DNA of 64,000 nucleotides from Actinomadura formosensis NBRC 14204 (GTDB lineage: Bacteria > Actinomycetota > Actinomycetes > Streptosporangiales > Streptosporangiaceae). Numbering within the stretch: position 1 is the stretch's first letter; each line of letters begins with the position of its first letter. The stretch is from NCBI RefSeq assembly GCF_001552155.1, contig NZ_BCQQ01000010.1, positions 1 through 64,000 on the forward strand, read 5' to 3'. The notes below the pieces were generated by a model, which was not told the DNA's origin, made no database searches, and saw nothing but the letters and a program-made list of their open reading frames with translations. Of the stretch, positions 37,047 to 46,170 are shown in pieces. Made by a program: the position numbers and the translations under genes.

Positions 37047-37697
37047 ATGACCCCACTCTCTTCGACCACCCGCACGCGCCTGGGCCGGCACGCCGAACGC
37101 TCCAGCACCGACCGTTCCGTCCTGTACGAGATCCTCGACGCCGGCATGATCTGCCACCTCGGCCTCATCCTGGACGGCACACCACGCGTCATCCCCACCG
37201 GCTACGGCCGCTTGGACGACACCCTCTACATCCACGGCTCGACCGGTGCGAGCAGCCTCCTGGCAGGGCCGTCCCAAGAGGTCTGCGTGACCGTGACCCA
37301 CCTGGACGGGATCGTCCTAGCCCGCTCCGTGTACCACCACTCCATCAACTACCGCAGTGCGGTCATCTACGGGACGCCCCAGGCAGTGACCGACCCCGAC
37401 GCGAAGCTGACCGGACTCCGCGTCATCACCGAGCAACTGGCCCCCGGCCAGTGGGACGTGGCCCGTGAACCCACCCGCAAGGAACTCGCCGCAGTGGCCG
37501 TACTGGCGATCCCCCTGTCCGAGGCGTCCGTCAAGATCCGCCAGGGTCCGCCCAGCGACGAGGACTCCGACTACGCCCTGGACGTCTGGGCAGGCGTCCT
37601 CCCCGTCCAGCAGACGTTCGGCCCCCCGTCCCCCGATCCGCTGCTGCGCCCCGGCATCCCCGTCCCGGGACATATCGCCCATCGCGTGACCTCCTAA
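37047..37697 (+). CDS. Pyridoxamine 5'-phosphate oxidase-like flavin-binding protein
   Basis: The 216-residue protein has the split-barrel FMN fold: SVLYEILDAGMICHLGLILD, PRVIPTGYGRLDDTLYIHGS and SVYHHSINYRSAVIYG. This is the Pyridox_ox_2 branch (nitroimidazole-reductase-like), whose members bind FMN or F420 and have varied substrates. It is divergent from the MocR regulator and probably is its target. There is no Shine-Dalgarno sequence; the -10 box 8 nt before the ATG suggests a leaderless message. Confidence 0.8.
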   Translation: MTPLSSTTRTRLGRHAERSSTDRSVLYEILDAGMICHLGLILDGTPRVIPTGYGRLDDTLYIHGSTGASSLLAGPSQEVCVTVTHLDGIVLARSVYHHSINYRSAVIYGTPQAVTDPDAKLTGLRVITEQLAPGQWDVAREPTRKELAAVAVLAIPLSEASVKIRQGPPSDEDSDYALDVWAGVLPVQQTFGPPSPDPLLRPGIPVPGHIAHRVTS

Positions 37698-37737
37698 ATC
37701 GAACGGACTCCATGCCCCGCACAGTCGTTCATGGTCG

Positions 37738-37743
37738 TAGGGT
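37738..37743 (+). promoter_or_regulatory. Leaderless -10 box of orn
   Basis: TAGGGT lies 6 nt before the orn ATG with no Shine-Dalgarno sequence, the same box and spacing as at 14377-14382. Confidence 0.45.
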
Positions 37744-37749
37744 GAAGCC

Positions 37750-38346
37750 ATGAACGAGCGGCTGGTCTGGATCGACTGCGAGATGACAGGACTCGACCTG
37801 CGCAACGACGCGCTCATCGAGATAGCCGCACTGGTCACCGACAGCGAGCTCAACATCCTCGACGAGGGCGTCGACGTCATCATCAAACCGCCGCCCGAGA
37901 CGGTGACCCAGATGTCCAAGGTCGTCCGGGACATGCACACCACGTCCGGCCTCCTGGAGGCCCTGCCCGGCGGCATCACCCTCGCCGAGGCCGAGGACAT
38001 CGTCCTGACCTACGTCCGGAGCCACGTGAAGGACGCCAAGAAGGCGCCCCTCTGCGGCAACTCCATCGCCACCGACCGGTCGTTCCTCGCCCGCGACATG
38101 CCCGCACTCGACGACCACCTCCACTACCGCATGGTGGACGTCTCGTCCATCAAAGAGCTGGCCCGCCGCTGGTACCCGCGCGTCTACTTCGCCAGCCCGG
38201 AGAAGAAGGGCGGCCACCGCGCCCTCGCCGACATCACCGAGAGCATCCAGGAACTGCGCTACTACCGCGCCGCCGTCTTCGTGGCGCAGCCCGGACCCGA
38301 CTCCGACACGGCCCGCGCCATCGCCGCCAAAGTGTCCTCCGGCTGA
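37750..38346 (+). CDS. orn: Oligoribonuclease
   Basis: The 198-residue DEDDh exonuclease has [10 protein letters not shown] (Asp9, Glu11), the central [13 protein letters not shown] and [11 protein letters not shown] (His and Asp of the active site). It degrades 2-5-nt RNA and pGpG, finishing RNA turnover and c-di-GMP breakdown. Full length for the family. It is followed by tRNA-His, an order common in actinomycetes. Confidence 0.95.
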   Translation: MNERLVWIDCEMTGLDLRNDALIEIAALVTDSELNILDEGVDVIIKPPPETVTQMSKVVRDMHTTSGLLEALPGGITLAEAEDIVLTYVRSHVKDAKKAPLCGNSIATDRSFLARDMPALDDHLHYRMVDVSSIKELARRWYPRVYFASPEKKGGHRALADITESIQELRYYRAAVFVAQPGPDSDTARAIAAKVSSG

Positions 38347-38400
38347 CCCACCCGCTCGGAGCCGCTACACTACTGGGAGCCGGGAGCGATTCCGGCCGTG

Positions 38401-38476
38401 GTGGGTGTAGCTCAGCTGGCAGAGCACTTGGTTGTGGTCCAAGATGTCGGGGGTTCAAGTCCCCTCACTCACCCCA
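38401..38476 (+). tRNA. tRNA-His (GTG)
   Basis: The cloverleaf is complete: acceptor GTGGGTG/CACTCAC, anticodon arm CTTGG-TTGTGGT-CCAAG with GTG, T-loop TTCAAGT, discriminator C73 and an encoded CCA (38474-38476). The base before it (38400) is G, giving the G-1 typical of tRNA-His. TACACT (38366-38371) is a likely -10 box. Confidence 0.96.
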
Positions 38477-38480
38477 GTGC

Positions 38481-38508
38481 AAGGCCCCGGTCACTCGGCC
38501 GGGGCCTT
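38481..38508 (+). terminator. Terminator of tRNA-His
   Basis: A 10-bp perfect stem AAGGCCCCGG/CCGGGGCCTT (38481-38490 with 38499-38508) and an 8-nt loop, just after the encoded CCA. Confidence 0.8.
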
Positions 38509-38597
38509 CGTCATGTGCGGCGCGGTCCATCGACTCTCGGAGATCGGCCGGTTATGCTCCGTTCCTATAAATGTCAACGACACGCCAAGGGCAACGG

Positions 38598-39164
38598 ATG
38601 AGTGTCGACGAGAGGGCCCCGCTGCGCGTCCTCGTGGTGGACGATGATCCCCGCGTCCGCGCGGACGTGATCTCCCTGCTGGACGCCAGCGACGAACTCC
38701 AGGTCGTCGCCGACACCCCCGACCCCGCGGCCGCCGTCACGCTGGCCGAGCGCCTGCGCCCCGACATCGTCCTGCTGGACGCCGCCTCCGCCGGCCACAC
38801 GCGCCCCCTCAGCGGCACGTCCCGCGTCTTCCTCCTCTCCGACGACCCGGCCGCCGCCGAGACCGCCCTGCGCGCCGGCGCCTGCGGCCACCTCGCCCCG
38901 GGCTCCTTCACCGTCCCCGAACTCATCCGCCGCGTCCGCGACGCGTCCCGCACCACGCTCGGCCTGTCCGCCCGCGAATCGGAGGTCATGGACCTCATCG
39001 CCACCGGCCGCTCCAACGGCGAGATCGCCCGCCAGCTCTTCCTCAGCGAGAAGACGGTGAAGAACCACGTCAACCGCATCTACGCCAAGCTCGGCGTCAG
39101 CTCCCGCGCCACCGCCATCGCCCTCTGGCGCGGCATGGTGAGTGTCCTCCCCGTCCGGGACTAA
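38598..39164 (+). CDS. LuxR-family response regulator (NarL type)
   Basis: The 188-residue protein has a receiver domain (1-~110) with Asp15/Asp16 and phospho-acceptor Asp61 (DIVLLDAAS), and a LuxR HTH (about 122-182: [40 protein letters not shown]). The receiver is short and lacks a clear conserved lysine loop. No histidine kinase is adjacent. I chose ATG 38598; the in-frame ATG 38571 overlaps a TATAAA -10 box at 38566-38571. Confidence 0.85.
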   Translation: MSVDERAPLRVLVVDDDPRVRADVISLLDASDELQVVADTPDPAAAVTLAERLRPDIVLLDAASAGHTRPLSGTSRVFLLSDDPAAAETALRAGACGHLAPGSFTVPELIRRVRDASRTTLGLSARESEVMDLIATGRSNGEIARQLFLSEKTVKNHVNRIYAKLGVSSRATAIALWRGMVSVLPVRD

Positions 39165-39247
39165 CCGATTCGCACTGCTCCGCAGGTCCTGATACTGTTC
39201 TTCCTGTCGCAAGGGACCCCGGCCCCGGCCGGGTGCCCCACAGACAG

Positions 39248-39320
39248 GCGCCGTTAGCTCAATTGGCAGAGCAGCGGACTCTTAATCCGCGGGTTCGGGG
39301 TTCAAGTCCCTGACGGCGCA
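39248..39320 (+). tRNA. tRNA-Lys (CTT)
   Basis: Acceptor GCGCCGT/ACGGCGC, D-arm GCTCAATTGGCAGAGC, anticodon arm GCGGA-CTCTTAA-TCCGC with CTT, T-loop TTCAAGT and discriminator A39320. CCA is not encoded. TACTGT (39193-39198) is a likely -10 box. Confidence 0.95.
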
Positions 39321-39333
39321 CCCCACAACCAGC

Positions 39334-39361
39334 AGCGACGGTATCCTTCGGGGCCGTCGCT
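39334..39361 (+). terminator. Terminator of tRNA-Lys
   Basis: An 8-bp stem AGCGACGG/CCGTCGCT (39334-39341 with 39354-39361), then GTCGCCTTT. Confidence 0.55.
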
Positions 39362-39417
39362 GTCGCCTTTCGGGCAACACGCCGCATCACTCCGCACCCG
39401 GCGTCATGCGGGGACGC

Positions 39418-39807
39418 TCACTGCGGGTCGTCGTGCGGGGCGCATTCGAGAAGACAGACACCGTCCGGGTTGCGGCTCGCGGAGAGCATGCGCATTCCGG
39501 CGGCGTGGATCACACTCTCGAACTGGTGCACGGTGCGCGCCCGCCCGCCGACGAGCAGCAGGATGCGCAGGTCCTCGTCGGCCGCGGCGGCCCCGTCGGG
39601 GGCTCGCTGCTCGGCGATGACGACACGGCCGGCCGGCCCCGCCGCCTCGGCACAGCGGCGCAGGATCGCGGTGGCGTCGTCGTCGCTCCAGCCGATGAGG
39701 ACGCCGCTGAGCATGTAGACGTCGCCTCCCGGCGGGAGCGGGTCGAAGAAACTCCCCGGAACCACCTCCGCACGATCCTCGACACCGGCGCCGGCCAGGG
39801 CCTGCAC
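39418..39807 (-). pseudogene. O-methyltransferase remnant (C-terminal third)
   Basis: The frame keeps only the end of a caffeate-type O-methyltransferase: GVEDRAEVVPGSFFDPLPPG, VYMLSGVLIGWSDDDA, ILRRCAEAAGPAGRVVIAEQ and a normal C-terminus. Family members are about 340 residues; here about 130 remain, without the SAM GGG motif or dimerisation domain. Homology stops near 39807-39820, exactly where the plus-strand cyclase remnant begins. Confidence 0.75.
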
Positions 39808-40611
39808 GCCGCCGGATTCGGCGGGGACCCGCGGTTGCGGCCGACCATCGACTGGATCAAGTCATCGCAGCGCCGGGAGCCGCTCTTCGCGACGGGCTGC
39901 CCCGCGGGCGGCTGGGGCTGGGCGATGCCCTCGTCCTGGCCGGACGTCGACGACACCTCGCTGGCCGTGGCCACCCTGGCCCGGTTCGGCGTCCCCGCGG
40001 ACGATCCGCATCTCCGCGACGGCGTGTCCTGGCTGCACGCGATGCGGAACGGCAACGGCTCCTGGGGCTGCTTCATCCGCAACGGCCGGACCATGTTCGA
40101 CGCACCCTGCTCGGCGCTGACGGCGCACGCCATGCTGGCCCTGGACGCCGTCGGCGGGCGGGAGCACCGGCTGGACCGGGCGGTGCGCTGGCTGGGGCGG
40201 CGGCAACGGCCGGACGGCTCGCTGTCCTGCGTCTGGTTCCGTGACACCGTGGCGGGCACGGCTCACGTGCTGGAAGCCCTTGGGGAAATGGGGCTGAACG
40301 ACCATCCGGTCGCCCTGGGCTGCGCCCGCTGGCTGCTCGATCACCAGTCGCCCGACGGCGGATGGGGCAACGGGCACGGGGCCGCGTCGTCGGCGGAGGA
40401 GACGGCCTGGGCACTGCTCGGACTGGTCTCGGCGGGGATCACCGGCGAACCGGCCGCGGCGGCCGCACGCTGGCTGGCCGGTCACCAGCGTGAGGACGGG
40501 CTGTGGAACGGCGGCCAGGTCGGCTACTACTACAACGGGCTGACGTACTGGTGCGACGCCATGGCCAACGGCTACGCCCTGCGGGCCTTGGCCGCCTACC
40601 AGACCCGATAG
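39808..40611 (+). pseudogene. Squalene-hopene-cyclase-type remnant (C-terminal half)
   Basis: About 265 residues remain of a class II terpene cyclase of about 500-650. The DxDD acid motif is present (WPDVDDTSLAV), with three QW-type repeats (QRPDGSLSCVW, QSPDGGWGNG, QREDGLWNG). The entire N-terminal half is missing and no start codon with a ribosome site precedes the homologous part. It faces away from the O-methyltransferase remnant; both lost their 5' ends at the same point. Confidence 0.75.
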
Positions 40612-40809
40612 CCGATACGAGGCACCGCCAGGGGGCGGACGGGGCGGGCGGATCCGAGCGGGACCGGATGGGACGCGACCCGAGCGCACTGGAGCGGCCT
40701 GGGCTCACCGAATAGACTCGCTGCGTCGACATCGCATGGACGAAGACATCGATCAGCCGCAGTGCAGGAGTGACGCCGCTGATCGGGCCTGTGGAAGGAT
40801 CCACACGTC

Positions 40810-41430
40810 ATGGAGCTGTGGTCGGTGGTGCGCCCGGTCCGCGCGGCGATGTTCGCCACGACCTGCACCGGGCTCGCAGCCGGCGGCCACCTGGCCGCGG
40901 GCGGGACGGTGGAACCGCTCATTCTGGTCGCCTGTTTCGTCATGATGTTCGTCCCGGCGCTGGCGCTGACCCACCGTGAGCACTCGATCGTCACGATTCT
41001 GCCCGCCGTCGCTTCTTGCCAGGTGGTCCTGCACCTTGTGCTGTCCCGATGCTGCGTCATGCATGGGATGAGCACAGCCCCGGACACCGTGGCAGCGCAT
41101 GGCGCTCTCCCAGGTGAGATGGCCGCGCACGGCATGCCCGCCGAAGCGGATGGTTCGCCGGGTTTCAGCATGTTGCTGATGCATGCGGTCGCGGTACTGA
41201 TCACCTCATGGTGGCTCGAACGCGGTGAAGCGGCGCTGTGCGCCTTCGTCTCCTGCGTGGCCTCCTGGGCGCTGCGATCGCTGGTCTGGCTGCGGCCCGC
41301 CGCCGCGCACGGCCCCGCGCGGCCCAGGCCGGTCCTCTGGGCGCGCCACCCTCTTCCCGCCCAGGTGCTGCAGCACGTCATGGTGCGCCGGGGGCCTCCA
41401 GCGGTGACCGGCACCCTCGTCTCGGTCTGA
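40810..41430 (+). CDS. Small His/Met-bearing membrane protein (paralogue of 45503-46090)
   Basis: The 206-residue protein has about five membrane helices and a Met/His-rich loop (CCVMHGMSTAP; AAHGMPAEADG), which could touch copper. It aligns along its length with the protein at 45503-46090: ATTCTGLAAGGHLAAGG with LAAACTALALAGHALGG, then a shared VVLHL/AAFHL helix, an HAVAV/HALAA helix and a C-terminal RRGPP-V. I do not recognise the family. ATG 40810 follows AAGGA. It precedes the sigma gene on the same strand after 471 bp. A role in metal handling is inference. Confidence 0.6.
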   Translation: MELWSVVRPVRAAMFATTCTGLAAGGHLAAGGTVEPLILVACFVMMFVPALALTHREHSIVTILPAVASCQVVLHLVLSRCCVMHGMSTAPDTVAAHGALPGEMAAHGMPAEADGSPGFSMLLMHAVAVLITSWWLERGEAALCAFVSCVASWALRSLVWLRPAAAHGPARPRPVLWARHPLPAQVLQHVMVRRGPPAVTGTLVSV

Positions 41431-41901
41431 CCACGGCCCGATCCTCTTGGAGCGCGCACGCCGTGCCCGTGAAGGCACGGGTACCTGTACGGCGCTCGAT
41501 CATGGCCGGTATCTCGATCTCTTCGATGGTCAGGGCGCTCCGATGCCCCGATGAGGATGCATCACGCCACCGGCCGGCCTCGCCACCCGGCCGTCCGCCG
41601 TGTCCCTTTTCCTGGAGCCGTTGATATTTCCCTTGCCTGCCCGCCGCCGTGGCGGCGCCCTCATGGGGCGGTCCTTCCGTGCCGATGAGATCGGGCGATA
41701 CCCGCAGATCTGCAGCAGAGGGTCCAGGCGAGCCCGGGGTGCGGATGGAGCCGGGCGCGCAGGTGACGCCAGTGGCGGGCCGCACGCCACTTGCGCACCG
41801 GGCGGTCCCGCCGGTGATCCCCGCCGTTCCCGGCCGGTTCGCGGGGCCTCCTTCCCGGCCCCGGCATCCGGCCGTGCCGATCCCGCAAAGGAACGAACAG
41901 C
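41431..41901. other. 471-bp intergenic region upstream of the sigma gene
   Basis: I see no supported gene. A hairpin CCCGTG-AAGG-CACGGG (41466-41481) may end the membrane-protein transcript. I found no ECF-type autoregulatory promoter here by eye. Confidence 0.3.
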
Positions 41902-42462
41902 ATGAAGTCCGTCATCGACGACCAGCAGCTCACCCGGCTCGCCCTGGCCGCGCGCCAAGGGGCGCCCGCGGACGTGGAAGCGTTCACCCGAGCCGTCTAC
42001 GCCCACGTACAGCGCTTCATCTCCTTTCTGGACGGCGCCCACCGGGCGGAGGACCTCACCCAGGAGACCTTCGTGCGCGTGCTGCGCAGCCTGCCCGCGT
42101 TCGCCGGGCGCTCCTCTGCCCGCACCTGGCTGCTGTCCATCGCCCGGCGGGTCGTCATCGACCAGCACCGGTCGGCCGCCCGCCGGCCGGCGATCACCGA
42201 CCTCGACAACTGGCAGCGGACCGTAGAACTACGTCAGCCCGGAGTGCCTCCCGGCTGGGAGGAGGGCGTCGCGTTGACCGCCCTCCTGGCGGAGGTTCCG
42301 TGGGAACGGCGCGCTCCCTTCGTACTCACCCAGGTCTTGGGGCTGTCCTACGCCGAGACCGCCGACGCCCTGCAATGCCCGATCGGAACGGTCCGCTCCC
42401 GCGTGGCCCGGGCCCGCGCCCAGCTGGTCGGTACCATCCGCGCGGCCGAGCGGTCGGCCTGA
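41902..42462 (+). CDS. ECF sigma factor, SigC-like
   Basis: The 186-residue protein has sigma region 2 (about 20-92: VYAHVQRFISFLDGAHRAED; LTQETFVRVLRSLPAF; TWLLSIARRVVIDQHR) and sigma region 4 (about 120-180: VLTQVLGLSYAETADALQCP; IGTVRSRVARARAQL). The pattern, with A-RTWLL-IARHV and CP-GTVRSRVARAR, is close to mycobacterial SigC, which lacks a dedicated anti-sigma factor and controls the nrp chalkophore genes in M. tuberculosis. No anti-sigma gene adjoins here either. AAAGGA precedes ATG 41902. A link to the isonitrile cluster 6 kb downstream is inference from family and position. Confidence 0.75.
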   Translation: MKSVIDDQQLTRLALAARQGAPADVEAFTRAVYAHVQRFISFLDGAHRAEDLTQETFVRVLRSLPAFAGRSSARTWLLSIARRVVIDQHRSAARRPAITDLDNWQRTVELRQPGVPPGWEEGVALTALLAEVPWERRAPFVLTQVLGLSYAETADALQCPIGTVRSRVARARAQLVGTIRAAERSA

Positions 42463-42517
42463 CCGCGGTCTCCCGGGCGCATCCCTGGTCAGGGTGACAT
42501 GACGCCGGGACGCTCTC

Positions 42518-43297
42518 CTATGGCCTTGGTGACTCAAATGAGGCCACGGCGATGTGGGGCCGCCCGGTGATCGGGTGGTCACCGATGTGCGCGCGGACGC
42601 CGAAGACTTCGCCGACGAACTCGGGGGTGAGCACCTCCAGCGGCGCGCCCGCGGCCCTGACCCGTCCGGCCTGCAGCACGACCAGGTGGTCACAGTAGGC
42701 GACCGCGTGGTCCAGGTCGTGCAGCGCCGCCAGAAGGGTCAGGCCAAGTGACCGGATCAGGTCGAGCAGCCCGAGCTGCGTCCGCACGTCCAGGTGGTTG
42801 GTCGGCTCGTCCAGCACCAGAAGCGGCGCTTCCTGGGCGAGCGCGCGGGCCACCAGGACACGCTGGCGTTCGCCGCCTGACAGCGTGGAGAAGAGCCGGT
42901 CGGCCGCCCAGAGCATGTCCACGCGTTTGAGGGATTCGTCGATGACGGCGCGGTCGGCGGCGTCATCGCGGTCGAACAGGCCCTTGTGCGGGGCGCGGCC
43001 CATCGCCACGACCTCGCCGACCGAGAACTCGGCGCCCAGGTCGCCGTGCTGGGTCAGGACGGCACGGTGCCGGGCGGCCTGCTTGGCGGGCATCCGCCAC
43101 AGGTCCCGCCCGTCCAGGGACACCACCCCCGTGGACGGCCGCAGTGCCCTGTAGACGGTACGGAGCAGCGTCGACTTACCGCTCCCGTTGGGGCCGACGA
43201 GCCCGACGAACTGGCCGGGTTCGGCGGTCAGGTCCACGTCGGAGATGATGGGCTTGGCGTCGATCTTGGCCGTCAGGCCCGCGATGTCCAGCCGCAT
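42518..43297 (-). CDS. FecE-type ABC transporter ATPase (metallophore import)
   Basis: The 259-residue protein has Walker A GPNGSGKST, Q-loop VLTQHGD, signature LSGGERQRV, Walker B LLVLDEP and H-loop LLAALHDLDH. It belongs to the iron-siderophore/heme/cobalamin importer class. The start overlaps the permease stop (TGATG), so it is the last gene of a coupled set. It converges on the sigma gene. Confidence 0.9.
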   Translation of the reverse strand: MRLDIAGLTAKIDAKPIISDVDLTAEPGQFVGLVGPNGSGKSTLLRTVYRALRPSTGVVSLDGRDLWRMPAKQAARHRAVLTQHGDLGAEFSVGEVVAMGRAPHKGLFDRDDAADRAVIDESLKRVDMLWAADRLFSTLSGGERQRVLVARALAQEAPLLVLDEPTNHLDVRTQLGLLDLIRSLGLTLLAALHDLDHAVAYCDHLVVLQAGRVRAAGAPLEVLTPEFVGEVFGVRAHIGDHPITGRPHIAVASFESPRP

Positions 43298-44358
43298 CAG
43301 GAGCCTCCCGTCGCACGCCGCCGCAGCAGCCACAGGAAGAACGGCACGCCGAGGGCGGTGGTGAAGATGCCCACCGGCAGCTCGTTCGGCCGGTCCACGG
43401 TGCGGGTGGCGATGTCCACGGCGACCAGGAACACCGCCCCGAGCAGCATCGCCACCGGCAGCACCCGCCGATGGTCGCCGCCGACGAGGAACCGCGTCGC
43501 GTGCGGCACCATCAGCCCGACGAACCCGATCCCGCCGACCACGCTCACCGCCGTCGCGGTGAGCAGCGATCCGACCACCAGCAGCGCGATCCGCAGTGCC
43601 CGCACCGAGGTGCCGAGCCCGGCCGCCGCGTCGTCGCCGGCCATCAGGGCGTTCATGTTCCGGCCCTGCAGCAGCAGGAACGCCGTGCAGACCGCGATGA
43701 CGGCGGCCGGGACGCCCACGTCCGACCATGTGGCGCCCGCGATGCTGCCCATCAGCCAGAACATCAGCCCGTGCAGTTCGGTCGGACTCACCCGGAGCTG
43801 GATGTAGCTGGTGGCGGCCGAGGCCAGATAGCCGACGGCGACCCCGGCCAGGACCAGCCGCGAGTCCAGCAGCCGGCCGCCGCGCTGCGCGAGCACGTAC
43901 ACCAGCAGCACGCTCAGCACCGCCGTCAGGAACGCCGCGCCCGTCACGCCGAGGCCCCCCAAGGCGGTCGCTCCGAACGCCACGGTGAGCACGGCGCCAA
44001 GGGAGGCCCCCGAGGAGATGCCGAGGATGTACGGGTCGGCGAGCGGATTGCGCACCAGCGCCTGGAGGGTCACGCCCGCCACGCTCAGCCCGGCGCCGAC
44101 CACCGCCGCCACCAGCACGCGCGGTGTACGGATGTCCCACACGACCTGCTCGCGCAGCGGGTCGCCGGAAGCGGAGCCGGTGAGCCGCGCGCCGACCACG
44201 TTCCAGACCGACCCGACCGGCAGGTTCACCGAACCGATCGAGATCGCCGCCATCGAGACCACGATCAGGGCCACGACGAGGCCCGCGACGAGGAACCAGG
44301 TCATCGTGCCGGACACCATGTGCGGGCCGGGCCTTCGCAGGGTGTGACGGTCAGGCAT
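43297..44358 (-). CDS. FecCD-family permease
   Basis: The 353-residue protein has about ten membrane helices and the family signatures PRVLVAAVVGAGLSVAGVTL, ISSGASLGAVLTVAFG and GGIGFVGLMVPHATR. One permease gene is present, so a homodimer is expected. It overlaps the substrate-binding gene by 8 bp and the ATPase gene by 1 bp. Confidence 0.92.
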   Translation of the reverse strand: MPDRHTLRRPGPHMVSGTMTWFLVAGLVVALIVVSMAAISIGSVNLPVGSVWNVVGARLTGSASGDPLREQVVWDIRTPRVLVAAVVGAGLSVAGVTLQALVRNPLADPYILGISSGASLGAVLTVAFGATALGGLGVTGAAFLTAVLSVLLVYVLAQRGGRLLDSRLVLAGVAVGYLASAATSYIQLRVSPTELHGLMFWLMGSIAGATWSDVGVPAAVIAVCTAFLLLQGRNMNALMAGDDAAAGLGTSVRALRIALLVVGSLLTATAVSVVGGIGFVGLMVPHATRFLVGGDHRRVLPVAMLLGAVFLVAVDIATRTVDRPNELPVGIFTTALGVPFFLWLLRRRATGGS

Positions 44359-45424
44359 CCGGCTGCACCACCCTGGCGAGCTTCTCGGCGGCGACGGCGT
44401 TCAGCGGCCCGAGGAAGACTCCCTCGGCCACCGTGGCGTAGGTCCGGGTCTTGGACGCCCGCCATTGCGGGTAGCCGGCGAACAGCCCGCGAGCCGCGGC
44501 CGCCGGGTCCTCGTTCGGCTGGAACACGCCCACCACCAGCACGTCCACCTGGGCGGCCGCGAGCTGCTCCTTGTTGATCGTGTTGACCGCGTCCGGGGAT
44601 CGGCCCTCGAACGCGTTGACACCGCCGGCCGCGCGGACGACCTGGTCGGCGACCCGCCCGGTCCAGACCGCGGGCAGGCCGTTCGCGTTCATCGCGGACA
44701 TGCCGGGATAGGCGATCAGCACCCTCTTCGGGGGCCGTCCCGCCGTGCGCGCCCGCACCGCGTCAAGGCGGCGCCGCAGGTCGGTGGTGACCTGCGCGGC
44801 CCTGTGCTGGACGTCGAAGATCCGGCCGAGCAGCCGCAGGAACTCGAACGACGACTCGATCGACTTCTTCTCGTAGGCGCGCTTCTCCCCGGGCGTGGCC
44901 TCCGGTTTCCCATAGGCGCAGTTCACCGGGTTGACCAGCGTATTGATCCCGGCCGCGGCCAACTGCTCGCGCGTGGCCAGTCCCTTCCTGGCGTCGAACC
45001 CGCCCGACCAGTGCGAGACCACCAGGTCGGGCTTGGCGGCCAGCACCTGCTCGGCGGGCACCTCGAAGTTCCGGTTCGGTTTCAGGCCCCCGGTGGGGAG
45101 CGCCTTGATGGCCGACGCCATCGCGGGGTCGTCGGACACCCCGTACGACTGCGCGTTGGCGAGGATGTGCCGCTGCAGGCCGAGCATGATGAAGCTTTCG
45201 ACCTCACCGACCGAGGTTCCGTTGAGGATGAGCACCCGCCGCGGGGGCCTGGTGAAGGCCACCTTCTGGCCGCAGTTGTCCAAGGTGAGCGGATACGACG
45301 TCTTGCCGGGCGTGGCGTCGGCTTCGACTCGTGTCGGCCCGGCGGCGGTGGTGCCGCACCCTGTGGCCGCCAGAGCGAAGACGGCGGCGCTGACCGTGGG
45401 CAGCATGAACTCGCGATCGAACAT
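44351..45424 (-). CDS. Substrate-binding lipoprotein of FecBCD importer
   Basis: The 357-residue protein has a signal peptide with lipobox AATGC (Cys23) and the two-lobed cluster A-II fold: RVLILNGTSVGEVESFIMLG, AKPDLVVSHWSGG and VLIAYPGMSAM. It binds a metal-chelate or tetrapyrrole in this class; the ligand cannot be read from sequence. Its position between the SigC-like gene and the isonitrile operon makes a metal-isonitrile complex a natural candidate, as inference. Unusual for the family: a Cys pair in DNCGQKV and PVNCAYG that could form a disulfide. Confidence 0.85.
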   Translation of the reverse strand: MFDREFMLPTVSAAVFALAATGCGTTAAGPTRVEADATPGKTSYPLTLDNCGQKVAFTRPPRRVLILNGTSVGEVESFIMLGLQRHILANAQSYGVSDDPAMASAIKALPTGGLKPNRNFEVPAEQVLAAKPDLVVSHWSGGFDARKGLATREQLAAAGINTLVNPVNCAYGKPEATPGEKRAYEKKSIESSFEFLRLLGRIFDVQHRAAQVTTDLRRRLDAVRARTAGRPPKRVLIAYPGMSAMNANGLPAVWTGRVADQVVRAAGGVNAFEGRSPDAVNTINKEQLAAAQVDVLVVGVFQPNEDPAAAARGLFAGYPQWRASKTRTYATVAEGVFLGPLNAVAAEKLARVVQPDA

Positions 45425-45502
45425 GGGAGACTTCCCTGTTTCCGGTGGTGGTCAAGGAGTGCGCGAAGGCACACCGGGCCCGCCCACCGGCTCACGGTGG
45501 GA

Positions 45503-46090
45503 TCAGGCGGCGGCGTGCGGTCGCACCACCGGAGGCCCGCGGCGCCGTACGGCGCGGGCCAGCACGCTGCCCGACCGGGGCGTGACGGCGTCGGCCACCA
45601 CGGGAGCCCACGGCGGCCGATGGGCCGAACCGGTCCGCAGGAGCGGCCAGCCGAACGCGATCGCGAAGATCGCGCCGAGCAGCCACCACAGGGCCCGCTC
45701 GGCACCCGCCAGGAGCACGGCCGCCGCGACCGCCGCCAACGCGTGGGCGAGCAGCATCGCCGGGCCGAGACTCGGCGCGGCCGCGGGCGCGGGGGCCGCG
45801 CCCATGTGGTGAGCCGTGCCGGAGGCCGTCATCGTGAAGGAGAGATGGAAGGCCGCCTGCGCCCAGCCGAGCACGATGAGGATCTTCCAGAACGAGAGCA
45901 TCCGGTTCGCCAACGCGATGCTCAGGCCGCCCACGACGGCGCCTGTCAGTACCACGGCCCAGAGCGGTGGCAGGTGAGCGGGCGCCCCGCCCCCGCCCAG
46001 CGCGTGACCGGCGAGCGCGAGCGCCGTGCATGCGGCCGCGAGGAAACCGCCTCGCGCGCATTGCAGCATCACCGCATCCGGACCGATCAC
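45503..46090 (-). CDS. Small membrane protein (paralogue of 40810-41430)
   Basis: The protein of about 195 residues has about five membrane helices and a His/Met loop (TASGTAHHMGAAPA). It shares helix order and the C-terminal RRRGPPVV with the protein at 40810. It is transcribed toward the importer genes and leads them by 78 bp, so it is probably the first gene of that operon. The start is uncertain (GTG 46090 or ATG 46069); neither has a good ribosome site. Function unknown; a metal role is inference. Confidence 0.55.
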   Translation of the reverse strand: MIGPDAVMLQCARGGFLAAACTALALAGHALGGGGAPAHLPPLWAVVLTGAVVGGLSIALANRMLSFWKILIVLGWAQAAFHLSFTMTASGTAHHMGAAPAPAAAPSLGPAMLLAHALAAVAAAVLLAGAERALWWLLGAIFAIAFGWPLLRTGSAHRPPWAPVVADAVTPRSGSVLARAVRRRGPPVVRPHAAA

Positions 46091-46170
46091 GGGGTAAGCC
46101 TAAATGGTGGTCACCGAAGACCCTCCGGCGATACCGGCCGTTGATCACGCCGCGACCGCGATCCAACCTT

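Noticed and set aside
39248-39320. tRNA-Lys as the attachment site of an integrated island
   Set aside because: I found no second copy of the tRNA 3' end downstream and no integrase gene in the window.
7183-40611. Linking the HpnB-like gene at 7.2 kb and the cyclase remnant at 39.8 kb as one hopanoid pathway
   Set aside because: They are 32 kb apart, the cyclase is broken, and no other hopanoid gene is present.
42518-45424. Cobalamin (BtuFCD) importer assignment
   Set aside because: Cannot be excluded by family, but there is no B12 riboswitch or B12 gene next to it and the context is metallophore synthesis.
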